NCBI RefSeq assembly: GCF_014256275.1
Contig: NZ_JACCFE010000002.1
Span: 2,666,001-2,730,000, forward strand
Source of the DNA: Rhodococcus sp. 4CII
Lineage (GTDB): Bacteria; Actinomycetota; Actinomycetes; Mycobacteriales; Mycobacteriaceae
Length of the DNA stretch: 64,000 nt
Reading direction: 5' to 3'
In this document: positions 25,474-34,256 of the stretch, piece after piece
Numbering within the stretch: the first letter of the stretch is position 1
Layout: every line of letters begins with the position of its first letter
Notes under the pieces: model-generated
Seen by the model: the letters and a program-made list of their open reading frames with translations, nothing else
The model's database searches: none
What the model was told of the DNA's origin: nothing
Program-made: the position numbers and the translations under genes

Positions 25474-26517
25474 TTACGCCAAGGCCCGCACGATGGCCGA
25501 CGCGATTCGCTCGACAGCTTCCCGACTCGTCGTGCTCAGCGCGGTGAGCGAGAGGTAGCCGTGTACGAGACCCGGCTCCCTGATCAGCTCGGTGGGGACG
25601 CCGCTCTCGGTCAGCCTGGCGGCGTAGGCGAGGCCGTCGTCGCGGAGCGGGTCGAAGCCTGCGACTGTGACGAGAGTCGGCGGCAGGCCGGTCAGGTCGG
25701 CGGCGAGCAGTGGTGAAACGCGCGGGTCGGTGCGGTCGACGGCCGGTGGCAGGTACTGGTCGAGGAACCATGCGATCTGCTTGGCGGTCAGCGCCGGCGA
25801 GTCGGCGAACTCCTCGTTCGAGGGACGGGAGCCGGCGAGGTCGGTGACCGGGTAGATGAGCACCTGAAGCGCAGGCTGCCGCGCGGAGGCGCGCAACCTC
25901 TGGGCAAGTGCCGCAGCGACATTCCCTCCTGCACTGTCGCCCGCGACGACGATACGGTCAAGCGGGATGCCCCATCTGCCGGCGTTGGCCAAGGCGTACT
26001 CCCAGGCGACCTTTGCGTCGTCGTGCGGTGCTGGGTAGGGGTTCTCCGGCGCGAGCCGGTACTCGACGGAAAGGATGTCCATGCCCGTCTGCTGTGCAAG
26101 AAGACGCACGGGACCGTCGTACGCGGCCCTGCTGCCGAGCACGAATCCGCCTCCGTGGAAAAACACCACGAGCCCATTGGACGAGATGCCGGCGCGGTAT
26201 CGGGTTGCTGCGAGGCCTCCTGGCAACGCGAGCTCCTCCACCTGTCGCATCGGCAGGGGCCGCTCGCCGTAGATCCCGGCATCCTTCAGTTCGGCGGCTC
26301 GCGCTTCGCCGGGACTGAGATCGCTGAAGTCGGGGGCCTTTGCGACGGCAGACATGAGGACCGCGATTTCGGGCGCCATCTGCTCACCGTCCACGTTCAC
26401 GGGCACCTTGACCAGACGCTTCAGCAGCGATGCAGGAAGCTGACCCATTCCGATCCCGACGCGTCGCTGTACCCACTCCCCGACCGAGATGCGGGTCGCG
26501 GCAGTTGCGGTGCTCAT
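25474..26517 (-). CDS. alpha/beta-hydrolase fold-3 (HSL-type) esterase
   Basis: A 347-residue hormone-sensitive-lipase-type esterase. The oxyanion motif HGGGF is at 121-125. The nucleophile elbow GDSAGG has Ser195; the acid is likely Asp289 in GFDPLRDDG, and the histidine is His319 in LVHGYL. It overlaps the upstream BVMO gene by ATGA. A BVMO turns a ketone into an ester or lactone and this enzyme would hydrolyse it, a pairing known from several ketone-degradation pathways. Cytosolic; no signal peptide. The ester cleaved is unknown. Confidence 0.9.
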   Translation of the reverse strand: MSTATAATRISVGEWVQRRVGIGMGQLPASLLKRLVKVPVNVDGEQMAPEIAVLMSAVAKAPDFSDLSPGEARAAELKDAGIYGERPLPMRQVEELALPGGLAATRYRAGISSNGLVVFFHGGGFVLGSRAAYDGPVRLLAQQTGMDILSVEYRLAPENPYPAPHDDAKVAWEYALANAGRWGIPLDRIVVAGDSAGGNVAAALAQRLRASARQPALQVLIYPVTDLAGSRPSNEEFADSPALTAKQIAWFLDQYLPPAVDRTDPRVSPLLAADLTGLPPTLVTVAGFDPLRDDGLAYAARLTESGVPTELIREPGLVHGYLSLTALSTTSREAVERIASAIVRALA

Positions 26518-28067
26518 CGCACCTGCACCCTGCTCGCGGACCCCGTGGCGGCCACCGCTCGTCCATGGCCCCGCCGATCGCTCCCTGAGCTGAACTGCAA
26601 GTGGTCATCAGCGACGTCACTCTTGAGCAGCCTCTTGTCTGCCTGATACGACGTGAGCATTCGCCACGGCAATTCGGTTCCCTGCTTGGGCAGGGTGTCT
26701 GCCGTGCGGGTCACGTAGCCCGCATTGAGGTCGAGGAGCGGCTCGGTCGCCATTCCGGGTTCGGCCACCGGCACGACCTGGTTATATCCGTGAGCCTCCA
26801 TGTGCCGAATCAGCTGGATGACATACTGCGCGGTCAGGCCGACCTTGAGGGTCCACGACGAGTACTTCGTGTAACCGAACGCGAAGGACCAGTTCGGCAG
26901 ACCCGACAGCAGCATTCCGCGGTAGGTGACCGAGTCGCCGATGGCGAGCTTCTCTCCGTCGACCGTCTGCGGGATGCCGCCGAACATGCGCATGTTGAGC
27001 CCGGTGGCGGTGACGATCACGTCCGCGGTGATCTCCTCACCCGAAGCCAGCCGGATGCCGGTATTGGTGAAGCGGTCGATCTTGTCGGTCACGACGGAGG
27101 CCCTGCCGTCGGAGATCGCCTCGAAGAAGTCTCCGTCGGGTGTCATGCACAGCCGCTGCTCCCAGGGCTTGTACGGCGGGTTGAAGTGAGTGTCGACGGC
27201 GTAGCCGTCGGGTAACGCCTTCCGGGTGAGGCTGCGCATCAGCTTGCGGCCCGAGTCGGGAAACTTGAGCATGTAGCCGACGAAGAAGAAGTCCCGCCAC
27301 ACGTTCTTGAGCCGCGTGACGGCGTATCCGCGCTCCTGCCCGAGGATTTGGTAGAGGAACTTGGCGACCTTGTCGATCCGCGGGAGCGTCATGACGTAGG
27401 TGGGGGTGCGCTGCAGCATCGTGACATGCTCTGCTGCACCGGGACCCGTCGTCATCGCCGGAACCATCGTGATGGCGGTCGCGCCGCTTCCGATCACGAC
27501 GACCTTCTTGTCCGCGTAGTCGTAGTTCTCGGGCCAGAACTGCGGGTGCAGGACGTCGCCGGCGAAGTCCTCGCGGCCTTCGAACTGAGGCGTGAATCCC
27601 TCCTCGTAGCGGTAGTAGCCGGTGGCGCCGTAAACCCAGTTCGTCTTGATCGAAACGATTTTCGCCTTCTGCCCCGGAACAGCGACCCGAACCTGGAGGG
27701 TCCACACGCCCTCGGCGCTGGACCAGTCGGCCGACACGACCTGATGGTGGTACCGGATCAAGTCATCGATATGGTTCTCGGCAGCGGTCTCCTCGAGGTA
27801 CTCGCGGATCAGGTGTCCGTCTGCGATCGCGTGTTCGTGGCTCCACGGCTTGAACTGGTAACCGTAGGTGTGGAGTTCGGAGTCGGACCGGACGCCCGGG
27901 TAACGGAAGAGGTCCCAGGTACCACCGATTCGGCCGCGCCCCTCGAGGACGACGATCTTCTTGCCGGGAAAGGCGTCTCGGAGGTAACACGCCGATCCCA
28001 CACCGGAGACCCCGGCTCCGATGATCACGATGTCCACGGACTCGGTAGGGGCACTGGTGACGGTCAT
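26514..28067 (-). CDS. Baeyer-Villiger-type flavin monooxygenase
   Basis: The 517-residue protein has two Rossmann motifs: GAGVSG at 17-22 for FAD and GSGATA near 193 for NADPH. It also carries the class I BVMO fingerprint FAGDVLHPQFWP at 168-179 (F-x-G-x3-H-x3-W-P) and the GRIGGTWDLFRYPG FAD contact. Such enzymes insert oxygen next to a carbonyl using NADPH and O2. It is closest in style to EthA-like long-sequence BVMOs (YKPWEQRLCMTPDGDFF). AGGAG precedes the ATG. The gene leads an operon with an esterase and an SnoaL-like protein and has the GGTGCA palindrome 113 bases upstream. Confidence 0.92.
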   Translation of the reverse strand: MTVTSAPTESVDIVIIGAGVSGVGSACYLRDAFPGKKIVVLEGRGRIGGTWDLFRYPGVRSDSELHTYGYQFKPWSHEHAIADGHLIREYLEETAAENHIDDLIRYHHQVVSADWSSAEGVWTLQVRVAVPGQKAKIVSIKTNWVYGATGYYRYEEGFTPQFEGREDFAGDVLHPQFWPENYDYADKKVVVIGSGATAITMVPAMTTGPGAAEHVTMLQRTPTYVMTLPRIDKVAKFLYQILGQERGYAVTRLKNVWRDFFFVGYMLKFPDSGRKLMRSLTRKALPDGYAVDTHFNPPYKPWEQRLCMTPDGDFFEAISDGRASVVTDKIDRFTNTGIRLASGEEITADVIVTATGLNMRMFGGIPQTVDGEKLAIGDSVTYRGMLLSGLPNWSFAFGYTKYSSWTLKVGLTAQYVIQLIRHMEAHGYNQVVPVAEPGMATEPLLDLNAGYVTRTADTLPKQGTELPWRMLTSYQADKRLLKSDVADDHLQFSSGSDRRGHGRAVAATGSASRVQVR

Positions 28068-28220
28068 AGAGAACTCCTAATTTCGATCTGCACGGGCCGG
28101 ACCTTCGACCCTGTTGTCATGGTCTGCCAGCGGGTATGACCGCCGCCACACACATCTGTGGTGTTCTGGGACGGCGCCCGGTGCAGAGTGCACCGTCGGG
28201 GGTTCCCGCGGGGTTTGCGT
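28068..28220 (-). promoter_or_regulatory. BVMO promoter with GGTGCA palindrome (site 2 of 5, 28180-28194)
   Basis: GGTGCA-GAG-TGCACC, perfect, lies 26 bases after the aldehyde dehydrogenase stop and 113 bases before the BVMO ATG. Read on the minus strand, the region continues with CAGATGTGTGTGGCG and CATACCCGCTGGC. Both blocks recur at the same spacing in the orphan promoter at 32488-32614, so they probably include the promoter itself. Confidence 0.75.
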
Positions 28221-29711
28221 TCAGGCGTCGAGCGGTGCCCCGATCGGGAGCATCACGTGCTTGGTGCGGGTGTAGTCGTCGAGGGCGTACGTGGAGTTGT
28301 CGCGGCCGTAGCCCGACTTCCCGAAACCGGCCCACGGCATTTCGTTGGTGAAGTTCAGGTGGGTGTTGACCCACACCGAACCGAAGTTCAGGTCCTCGGT
28401 GAAGCGAAGAGCACGCGCAGAGTCGTGGGTCCACACCGAAGCCGCGAGGCCGTAGTCGACGTCGTTGGCCTTGGCCAGTGCCTCGGCGTCGGCGGCAAAG
28501 GTCTCCACCGAGATCACCGGACCGAAGACCTCCTCGCGCGACATCTCCGATCCGGAGGTGACGTCGGCGAGGATTGTCGGGGGGTAGAAGAAGCCGGGGC
28601 CGTCGGGCACCTCGCCGCCCAGGACGACTCGGGCACCGTCCTTTCGTGCCCGGTCCACCATGTCCGCGACGCGGTCGCGCTGGGCTGCGCTGATCAAGGG
28701 ACCGAGTTCGAAATCTCCGCCCGATAAGGCATTTCCGCTGCGGAGCTCTCCTGCGGCCTCGACGAGGGCCTCCAGGAGTTTGTCCCGCACATCCTCGTGG
28801 CAGATCACCCGCGTCGCCGCGCCACAGTCCTGGCCCGCGTTTCCGTAACCCGCTTCTATCAGCGTCTGGACGAGATTGTCGAGGTCGGCGTCCGGGAACA
28901 CCACGACGGGCGCCTTGCCGCCGAGCTCGAGGTGGACCCGTTTGACTGTGGTCGCCGCGCCCTCCGCGACCAGCCGGCCCGAGCGGAGGCTGCCGGTCAG
29001 AGCCATCATGTCGATGTCGTCGTGACGACTCATCGCGTCACCGACCGTTGCGCCTTCGCCGACCACGATGTTCAGCACGCCGTCCGGCAGGATGCCCGTT
29101 GCGAGGTCGGCGAGGATCAGCGTGCTGAACGGCGTCAACGCGGCCGGCTTGAGCACGATGGTGTTTCCTGCAGCGAGCACCGGCGCGATCTTCCACGCCG
29201 CCATCAGGAGCGGAAAGTTCCACGGCGTGATGGCACCGACCACACCGACGGGTTCACGCCGAACGTAGGAGAGCCGGCCCTCGGCGTACTGGCCGGGTGC
29301 CGGCGCCTGGGTTGTCCGCGCGGCACCGGCCATGAACCGGAAGCAGTCGGAGATGAGTGGAATCTCATACGCCGCATAGGCATAGGACTTGCCGACGTTG
29401 AGCGATTCGAGTGCGGCCAGCAGATCGGCGTGCTCGTCGATGGCGTCCGCGAGCCGGAACAGCGCCTCAGCTCGGGAACTGGGGGTCAGTCGCGCCCAGG
29501 CCGGAAGTGCCGCGCGCGCCGCAGCGACCGCGGCGTCGACGTCGGCCGCGGTGCCGTTCGATGTGGCACCCAGCCGTGCGCCGTCACCGGGACTCGTCAC
29601 CTCGATCGTCTCGGTGCCCGTGCTCGCGACGAAGCTTCCGCCGATGTAGTGGGCCGGCGCGAGGTCGTCGATCCGCCGCTGCGCATCTGCCAGGATCTTC
29701 TCGGGGGTCAT
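28221..29711 (-). CDS. NAD(P)-dependent aldehyde dehydrogenase, aminobutyraldehyde/phenylacetaldehyde-type
   Basis: The 496-residue enzyme has ITPWNFPLLMAAWKIAPVLA, ELGGKAPVVVF with the general base, GYGNAGQDCGAATRV with the catalytic cysteine, and EEVFGPVISVETF. The NVGKSYAYAAYEIPLISDCF, RFMAGAART segment is typical of enzymes oxidising aminoaldehydes such as 4-aminobutanal, but nearby branches take other aldehydes. GAAGGAAC precedes the ATG. It is third in the operon GMC oxidoreductase, small partner, ALDH, so it probably oxidises the aldehyde made by the GMC enzyme. The aminoaldehyde preference is inference. Confidence 0.92.
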   Translation of the reverse strand: MTPEKILADAQRRIDDLAPAHYIGGSFVASTGTETIEVTSPGDGARLGATSNGTAADVDAAVAAARAALPAWARLTPSSRAEALFRLADAIDEHADLLAALESLNVGKSYAYAAYEIPLISDCFRFMAGAARTTQAPAPGQYAEGRLSYVRREPVGVVGAITPWNFPLLMAAWKIAPVLAAGNTIVLKPAALTPFSTLILADLATGILPDGVLNIVVGEGATVGDAMSRHDDIDMMALTGSLRSGRLVAEGAATTVKRVHLELGGKAPVVVFPDADLDNLVQTLIEAGYGNAGQDCGAATRVICHEDVRDKLLEALVEAAGELRSGNALSGGDFELGPLISAAQRDRVADMVDRARKDGARVVLGGEVPDGPGFFYPPTILADVTSGSEMSREEVFGPVISVETFAADAEALAKANDVDYGLAASVWTHDSARALRFTEDLNFGSVWVNTHLNFTNEMPWAGFGKSGYGRDNSTYALDDYTRTKHVMLPIGAPLDA

Positions 29712-29723
29712 AAGGTTGTTCCT

Positions 29724-30152
29724 TCAGTCGGTGGTGGGGGTCGGGACGTAGGTCGGGCCCAACGCGAGCACCGGTGCGATCAGGTCGTCGTCGAGCATCT
29801 GGTCCGGCGTGGCCTCCGATGAGGGCGTCCGAGTCTGACCGGGATAGCCGACTGCGTGTCGCGCCTCGGGCGCCATGTAGTACGTGCAGCTGAGGAAATA
29901 GAAGGCCGCCTCGGCGAGCTCCTCCGGCCAGTCCGCGACCACCTCGGCGGTGAGGTCGTCGACCCCGGCGGCCAGCTCGGCGACCTGAATGAAGGCCTCG
30001 GAGAGCGCGGGATCCGCCTGGAGCGCTCGGCTCAGGAGAGCGTCATAGCCGGGCAGCGCAGTCAACCTGGGCGACCGCGCGCTCCCGGGGAACCACAGGT
30101 CGGCGATTCGTGCCGCCCCGCTACGGGCGTTGTCATCGGGAAGTTCGATCAC
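29724..30152 (-). CDS. gluconate 2-dehydrogenase subunit 3-like small subunit
   Basis: A 142-residue protein with AAFYFLSCTYYMAPEARHAVG, YPGQTR; the AVGYPGQ end is typical of the gluconate dehydrogenase subunit 3 family, small partners of GMC-type flavoproteins. GTG start at 30152 overlaps the upstream GMC gene stop (GTGA), so the two are translated together. Unlike many family members I see no Tat signal, so the complex probably stays cytosolic. It may stabilise the large subunit or help electron transfer. Family assignment rests on the C-terminal motif and the gene pairing. Confidence 0.75.
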   Translation of the reverse strand: MIELPDDNARSGAARIADLWFPGSARSPRLTALPGYDALLSRALQADPALSEAFIQVAELAAGVDDLTAEVVADWPEELAEAAFYFLSCTYYMAPEARHAVGYPGQTRTPSSEATPDQMLDDDLIAPVLALGPTYVPTPTTD

Positions 30153-31783
30153 AGCGGGGTCCTTTGCTCGGCAGCGGTTTCGATCAGGTGCTCGGCAGCC
30201 CGCAGTGCGAAGGCGGTGATCGTCGGGGTCGGATTCACGGCGGACGACGTCACGAAGACGCTGCCGTCGAAGATGTAGAGGTTGGGAACGTCGTGCGACC
30301 GTCCGTAGCCGTCGACCACCGACGTTTTCGGATCATCGCCGCAACGGGCGGTGCCGAGCAGGTGCCACCCGGTCTCGCCCATGAAGTCCACCCGCTTGGT
30401 GGAGATGGCGCCGGCGGCCTCGTGAACCTCGACGATCCGGTCCAGGTTCCAGTCGAGGGCACGCTTGCTCTCGTCCGACATCTTGTAGTGAATCTTCGGC
30501 GCCGGGATGCCGTCGCTGTCGACGAGTTCGGGGTCGAGGGTCACCCTGTTCTCGAAGACGGGCAGGTCCTCGATCGAGGCCGCGAGTTCGAACGAATTGC
30601 CGTACAGACGCTCGACGAGTTCGTGCCCGGCCAGACCGCTCCGCTCGGACAGCGGCAGCTCTCCGAACCGTTGGAGCAGGCTCACCGGCCCCTGAAGCAC
30701 GACCGAAGTCCACTTGGCGCCGCGGCGGAATCCGCGACTGATGTCGGTCTCCGCAAAGTGCATGGACCAGATCGGGTGGCTCTCCGGACCGAGCCAGGGC
30801 TCGACGTCGTGCTCGTACTCACCCAGAACCGTCGCCACCGGGTGCATCATCAGGTTGCGCCCGACGTAGCCGGAGGAGTTCGCGAGCCCATCCGGGAACA
30901 GCGAAGAGGTGGACAGTTGCAGCAGGCGAGGCGTGCCGATTCCGTTGGCGCACACGATCACGATCGGCGCAGACGTGTGCTGCTCGACTCCTTCGCGGTC
31001 GATCCACGTGGCGCCGGTCGCGAGACCCTTGGCGGAAACCGTGATCTCCCTGACCCGCGCCCCTACCACCAGGTTCACACCCGCGGCCAGTGCACCGGGC
31101 CACATCGCCACGTCGAAGGACGCCTTCGCCCCCTCGGGGCAGCCGCTCCCGCAGGTCCCCCAGCGAGCGCACGCTCCGCGGGAGCCGACGCCCTGGGACA
31201 GGATCGCGGACGTACCGGGCCACCAGCCGATGCCCAACTTGTTCATGCCCTCGGCTGCGATCCGGCCCATGCGGCCGATGGGTAGCGGCGGTTGAGGAGG
31301 CACGTAGCCGGGCGGATAGGCAATGTTGCCGCCCAGCCCCGAGACGCCGATCATCTCGTCGACAGCCTCGTAATAGGGCTGCAGATCTTCGTAGGTGATC
31401 GGCCAGTCGTCGGCGATACCGTCCAGGGTGCGGACCCGGAAGTCGGACGGGATCATTCGAGGCCACTCCGCCCAGAACAAGACGCTGCTGCCGCCGACTC
31501 CGTTGAACATGAACGGGTGCACGTCCGAGTCGGCGTCGTTGACGGGATAGTCACTCGGTCCACGGCGGTGGTTGGGGTTGGGGTTCCAGCGGCCGGCGAC
31601 GAGCAGTTCCCGTTCGAGCCTTTCGCTGGGGTAGTCGGCGACATCGGGCCAGTCACCCTGTTCCAGGACGGTCACCCGGAACCCGCTCTCGGCCAGCAGT
31701 CGGGCAGTAGTGACGCCGGACGGACCTGCGCCGATGATCAGCGCATCGACGTCGCTCCTGGCAGGCGTGCCAGTCATGGTCAT
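30149..31783 (-). CDS. GMC-family flavin oxidoreductase (alcohol/sugar dehydrogenase)
   Basis: The 544-residue FAD enzyme has the N-terminal dinucleotide motif ALIIGAGPSGVTTARLLAES, the GMC signature GVGGSSVLFWAEWPRM, a CxxxG-type CARWGTCGSGCPEGAKAS cysteine cluster, and a C-terminal NLYIFDGSVFVTSSAVNPT, PTITAFALRAAEHL. GMC enzymes with a subunit 3 partner oxidise alcohols or polyols and pass electrons to a carrier or quinone rather than O2. Coupled to its small subunit and followed by an aldehyde dehydrogenase, it would start alcohol to aldehyde to acid oxidation. It is divergent from a TetR gene with a palindromic operator between. Confidence 0.9.
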   Translation of the reverse strand: MTMTGTPARSDVDALIIGAGPSGVTTARLLAESGFRVTVLEQGDWPDVADYPSERLERELLVAGRWNPNPNHRRGPSDYPVNDADSDVHPFMFNGVGGSSVLFWAEWPRMIPSDFRVRTLDGIADDWPITYEDLQPYYEAVDEMIGVSGLGGNIAYPPGYVPPQPPLPIGRMGRIAAEGMNKLGIGWWPGTSAILSQGVGSRGACARWGTCGSGCPEGAKASFDVAMWPGALAAGVNLVVGARVREITVSAKGLATGATWIDREGVEQHTSAPIVIVCANGIGTPRLLQLSTSSLFPDGLANSSGYVGRNLMMHPVATVLGEYEHDVEPWLGPESHPIWSMHFAETDISRGFRRGAKWTSVVLQGPVSLLQRFGELPLSERSGLAGHELVERLYGNSFELAASIEDLPVFENRVTLDPELVDSDGIPAPKIHYKMSDESKRALDWNLDRIVEVHEAAGAISTKRVDFMGETGWHLLGTARCGDDPKTSVVDGYGRSHDVPNLYIFDGSVFVTSSAVNPTPTITAFALRAAEHLIETAAEQRTPL

Positions 31784-31805
31784 GAGCGCGCTCCTTGTGG
31801 GGTAG

Positions 31806-31836
31806 GTATTTAAGTCGATCGGTTGTGTTTAAATAC
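31806..31836. promoter_or_regulatory. TetR-type operator between GMC operon and tetR
   Basis: GTATTTAA-N15-TTAAATAC, perfect 8-base arms, in the 57-base gap between the divergent GMC and TetR genes. It would cover both promoters, so the TetR protein likely represses the GMC-ALDH operon and itself. AT-rich arms are rare in this DNA, which makes chance unlikely. Confidence 0.8.
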
Positions 31837-31840
31837 GGGC

Positions 31841-32470
31841 ATGCCGAAGATCGTCGACCACCGCCAGCGGCGTGCCGAGATCGCTGACGCCGTCCTCGCG
31901 ATCGTCGCCGAGGGCGGCGTCTCCGGCGTCACCGTGCGGGACGTCGCGAACCGCAGTGGCTGGTCCACCGGCGTGCTGAGCCACTACGTCGGTGGTCGAG
32001 ACGACCTGCTGCAGTTGGCCTTCCGGCATTCCTTCTGGCTCTCAGGCCGTCGGCTGGCCGCGATCGCCGAGGACACCGGACTGGACCCGATCGAGCGGCT
32101 GGTTCGCATACTGACCGCGCATATTCCGCTCGACGGGCAGTCGGTGGCCTTCAGCCGGATCACCCTGTTCTTCTACGCCGAGGCAGCAAGCTCCCCGGAG
32201 AAGCTGGGGCGAGAGATGATCAACTATCTCGCGTCGTGGCGCTCGACCGTCGAGGAACACGTGCGCGTGGCGCTGGCCTCCCGCGACCAGCCCACGTCCC
32301 GAGCGCGCGAGATCGGTGACTACCTGGTGGCGCTCATCGATGGTTACGCCAGCTATGCGGTGCTCGGTTCGAACCTCTGGGACACAGGCGATCCCACCGT
32401 CCCGCCCCCTGTCAGGACTTGGGTCGACTCCGCGCTCGCGATGAGTGCGCTCGACTCGGCACATCACTGA
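31841..32470 (+). CDS. TetR/AcrR-family regulator, BetI-like
   Basis: The 209-residue protein opens MPKIVDHRQRRAEIADAVLA with an HTH at about 25-50 (GVTVRDVANRSGWSTGVLSH). It is followed by YVGGRDDLLQLAFRHSFW and a helical ligand domain with a BetI-like C-terminal half (FYAEAASSPEKLGREMINYL). BetI proteins control choline oxidation, so an amine or alcohol effector is possible but unproven. ATG at 31841 is chosen by homology; the palindrome at 31806-31836 ends 5 bases before it, suggesting a short or absent leader. It is divergent from the GMC operon, its probable target. Confidence 0.88.
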   Translation: MPKIVDHRQRRAEIADAVLAIVAEGGVSGVTVRDVANRSGWSTGVLSHYVGGRDDLLQLAFRHSFWLSGRRLAAIAEDTGLDPIERLVRILTAHIPLDGQSVAFSRITLFFYAEAASSPEKLGREMINYLASWRSTVEEHVRVALASRDQPTSRAREIGDYLVALIDGYASYAVLGSNLWDTGDPTVPPPVRTWVDSALAMSALDSAHH

Positions 32471-32614
32471 GCCTCGTTGCCGGCCATAGTTGCACTCCTG
32501 AGTTCGATCCGCGGGGCCCATCGCCCGGCCCGGTAGCAATGATTCGCCAGCGGCTATGCTTCGCGCCACACATATCTGGGGCGTTCAGGGACGCTCCGTG
32601 GTGCACACTGCACC
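32464..32614 (-). promoter_or_regulatory. orphan promoter copy with GGTGCA palindrome (site 3 of 5, 32600-32614) and 7-codon ORF
   Basis: GGTGCA-CAC-TGCACC lies 3 bases after the biotin carboxylase stop. On the minus strand the sequence then parallels the BVMO promoter (CAGATATGTGTGGCG, CATAGCCGCTGGC) and reaches an AGGAG and ATG at 32487, again 113 bases from the palindrome. The ATG opens only 7 codons (MAGNEAQ) before a TGA inside the 3' end of tetR. It looks like a promoter whose gene has been lost, or one that makes RNA antisense to tetR. Confidence 0.65.
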
Positions 32615-32617
32615 CCT

Positions 32618-33991
32618 TCACCCGGAGCTGTCGTCCCAGGCGCCGGTGGACTTCAACCAGGACGGGTTCTCGACCAGCTCACGGCATGTGCTCGCGCGCT
32701 CCCACTCCTCACTTGCGAGCAGCGCGCGATGGAACGGGATCAGCGTCGGTATGCCCGCGATCACGGTCTCGTCGAGTGCCTTGCGCATCGCATCGGTGGC
32801 AGCGCGGCGGTCTTCGCCCCAGGTGATCACCTTGGCGATCATCGGGTCGTAGTAGGGGTGGACGTCGTCTCCTTCGGCCACCCCGGTGTCGACCCGCACT
32901 CGATCTCCGACCGGTGCGACGAACCGCTCGATCCGGCCCGGTCCTGGGCGAAAGCCCTTGGCGGCCGACTCGGCATTGACCCGGCACTCGATCGCATGGC
33001 CGTTGATCCGCACGTCGGATTGGCCGAAGCTCAGCGGCTCACCTGCGGCGATGCGGATCTGCTCCGCCACGAGGTCAAGCCCCGTGACGAGCTCGGTGAC
33101 CGGATGCTCGACCTGGATGCGGGTGTTCATCTCGAGGAAGTAGAAGTCGTCGCCGACGAGCAGTCCCTCGACCGTGCCGAGGGAGTAGTAGTTCGCGGCT
33201 CGCGCTGCCCGCACCGCGATCTCACCGAGGTGCCTGCGCTGGGCGTCCGTCAGCAGCGGACAGGGCGCCTCCTCGACCAGCTTCTGGTGCCGCCGCTGCA
33301 CCGAGCAGTCCCGCTCGAACAGGTGAACCATGTTGCCATGCGTGTCGGCGATGATCTGCACTTCGACATGACGTGGGTTCTCGAGGTAACGCTCCAGGTA
33401 GACAGTGGCGTCGCCGAAGAAGCGTTCGCCCTCACCCGACGCGCCTTCGACCGCGGCAGCGAGTTCGTCGGGGCCACGAGCCACGCGGAACCCCTTGCCG
33501 CCACCACCGCTCGCCGCCTTGGCGGCGACGGGATAGCCGATGGCTTCCGCAATCGCATAGGCCTTGGGACCGGGGTGGATCGGCTCGGTATCCCCGGGGA
33601 CGACGGGGACGCCGGCGGCCGTCACGGTTTCCCGCGCCCGGATCTTCGACGACATCATCTCCATCGACTCGGGGTTAGGACCGATGAACACCAGCCCGGC
33701 CGCCGCACACGCGCGGGCGAACTCCGGATTCTCGGACAGCAGGCCGTAGCCGGGATGGATGGCCTGGGCGCCGGTGGCGAGGGCTGCCTCGATGATGCGG
33801 TCGATCCTCAGGTAGCTCTCCGCGACGGGGGCTGCACCGATAGGCACCCCCTCGTCGGCCATCCGGACATGCAGGCTGTCCGCATCGACGTCGGAGTGGA
33901 CGGCGACGCTCGCAATGCCGAGACGCCGCAATGTCGTGATGACGCGTACGGCGATTTCTCCGCGGTTCGCGACGAGAACCTTGTCGAACAT
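32618..33991 (-). CDS. acyl-CoA carboxylase, biotin carboxylase subunit
   Basis: A 457-residue biotin carboxylase that uses ATP and bicarbonate to carboxylate biotin. Visible: LVANRGEIAVRVI start, AIHPGYGLLSENPEFA, the ATP-grasp glycine loop AASGGGGKGFRVA, HVEVQIIADTHGN, ERDCSVQRRHQKLVEEAP, and FLEMNTRIQVEHPVTELVTG with the catalytic EMN and R residues. Normal length for a stand-alone subunit, with no fused BCCP. GGAGGG precedes the ATG, 4 bases after the BCCP gene. It is last in the operon acyl-CoA ligase, carboxyltransferase, BCCP, biotin carboxylase. Confidence 0.93.
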   Translation of the reverse strand: MFDKVLVANRGEIAVRVITTLRRLGIASVAVHSDVDADSLHVRMADEGVPIGAAPVAESYLRIDRIIEAALATGAQAIHPGYGLLSENPEFARACAAAGLVFIGPNPESMEMMSSKIRARETVTAAGVPVVPGDTEPIHPGPKAYAIAEAIGYPVAAKAASGGGGKGFRVARGPDELAAAVEGASGEGERFFGDATVYLERYLENPRHVEVQIIADTHGNMVHLFERDCSVQRRHQKLVEEAPCPLLTDAQRRHLGEIAVRAARAANYYSLGTVEGLLVGDDFYFLEMNTRIQVEHPVTELVTGLDLVAEQIRIAAGEPLSFGQSDVRINGHAIECRVNAESAAKGFRPGPGRIERFVAPVGDRVRVDTGVAEGDDVHPYYDPMIAKVITWGEDRRAATDAMRKALDETVIAGIPTLIPFHRALLASEEWERASTCRELVENPSWLKSTGAWDDSSG

Positions 33992-33995
33992 GAGA

Positions 33996-34211
33996 TCAGC
34001 CCTCCAGCGTCACGAGGAGGTCGCCCTCGGAGATGCTGGCTCCGACTGCGACGTGGATCTGCGCCACGACTCCGACGTCCTCGGCCTCGATCGGGATCTC
34101 CATCTTCATCGACTCGAGGATGAGCAGCACGTCGCCTTCGCTGACCTGGTCACCAGGTGCGGCGACGACTTTCCACACGGTAGCCGCGCATTCGGCAGCG
34201 ATTTCATTCAT
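33996..34211 (-). CDS. biotin carboxyl carrier protein, stand-alone biotinyl domain
   Basis: The 71-residue protein is just a biotinyl domain: VWKVVAAPGDQVSEGDVLLI, then ESMKMEIP with the biotinylated lysine of the ESMKM motif at about residue 36, and a VAVGASISEGDLLVTLEG end. A separate small carrier like this occurs in some actinobacterial and archaeal-type acyl-CoA carboxylases, where the carboxylase is usually fused to the carrier. It lies 45 bases after the carboxyltransferase gene and 4 before the biotin carboxylase gene, so the three must form one enzyme. Confidence 0.93.
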   Translation of the reverse strand: MNEIAAECAATVWKVVAAPGDQVSEGDVLLILESMKMEIPIEAEDVGVVAQIHVAVGASISEGDLLVTLEG

Positions 34212-34256
34212 GGTTGTTCTCCGTTCCGATGGTGCGCAGTTCGCACCTGTTGGGTT

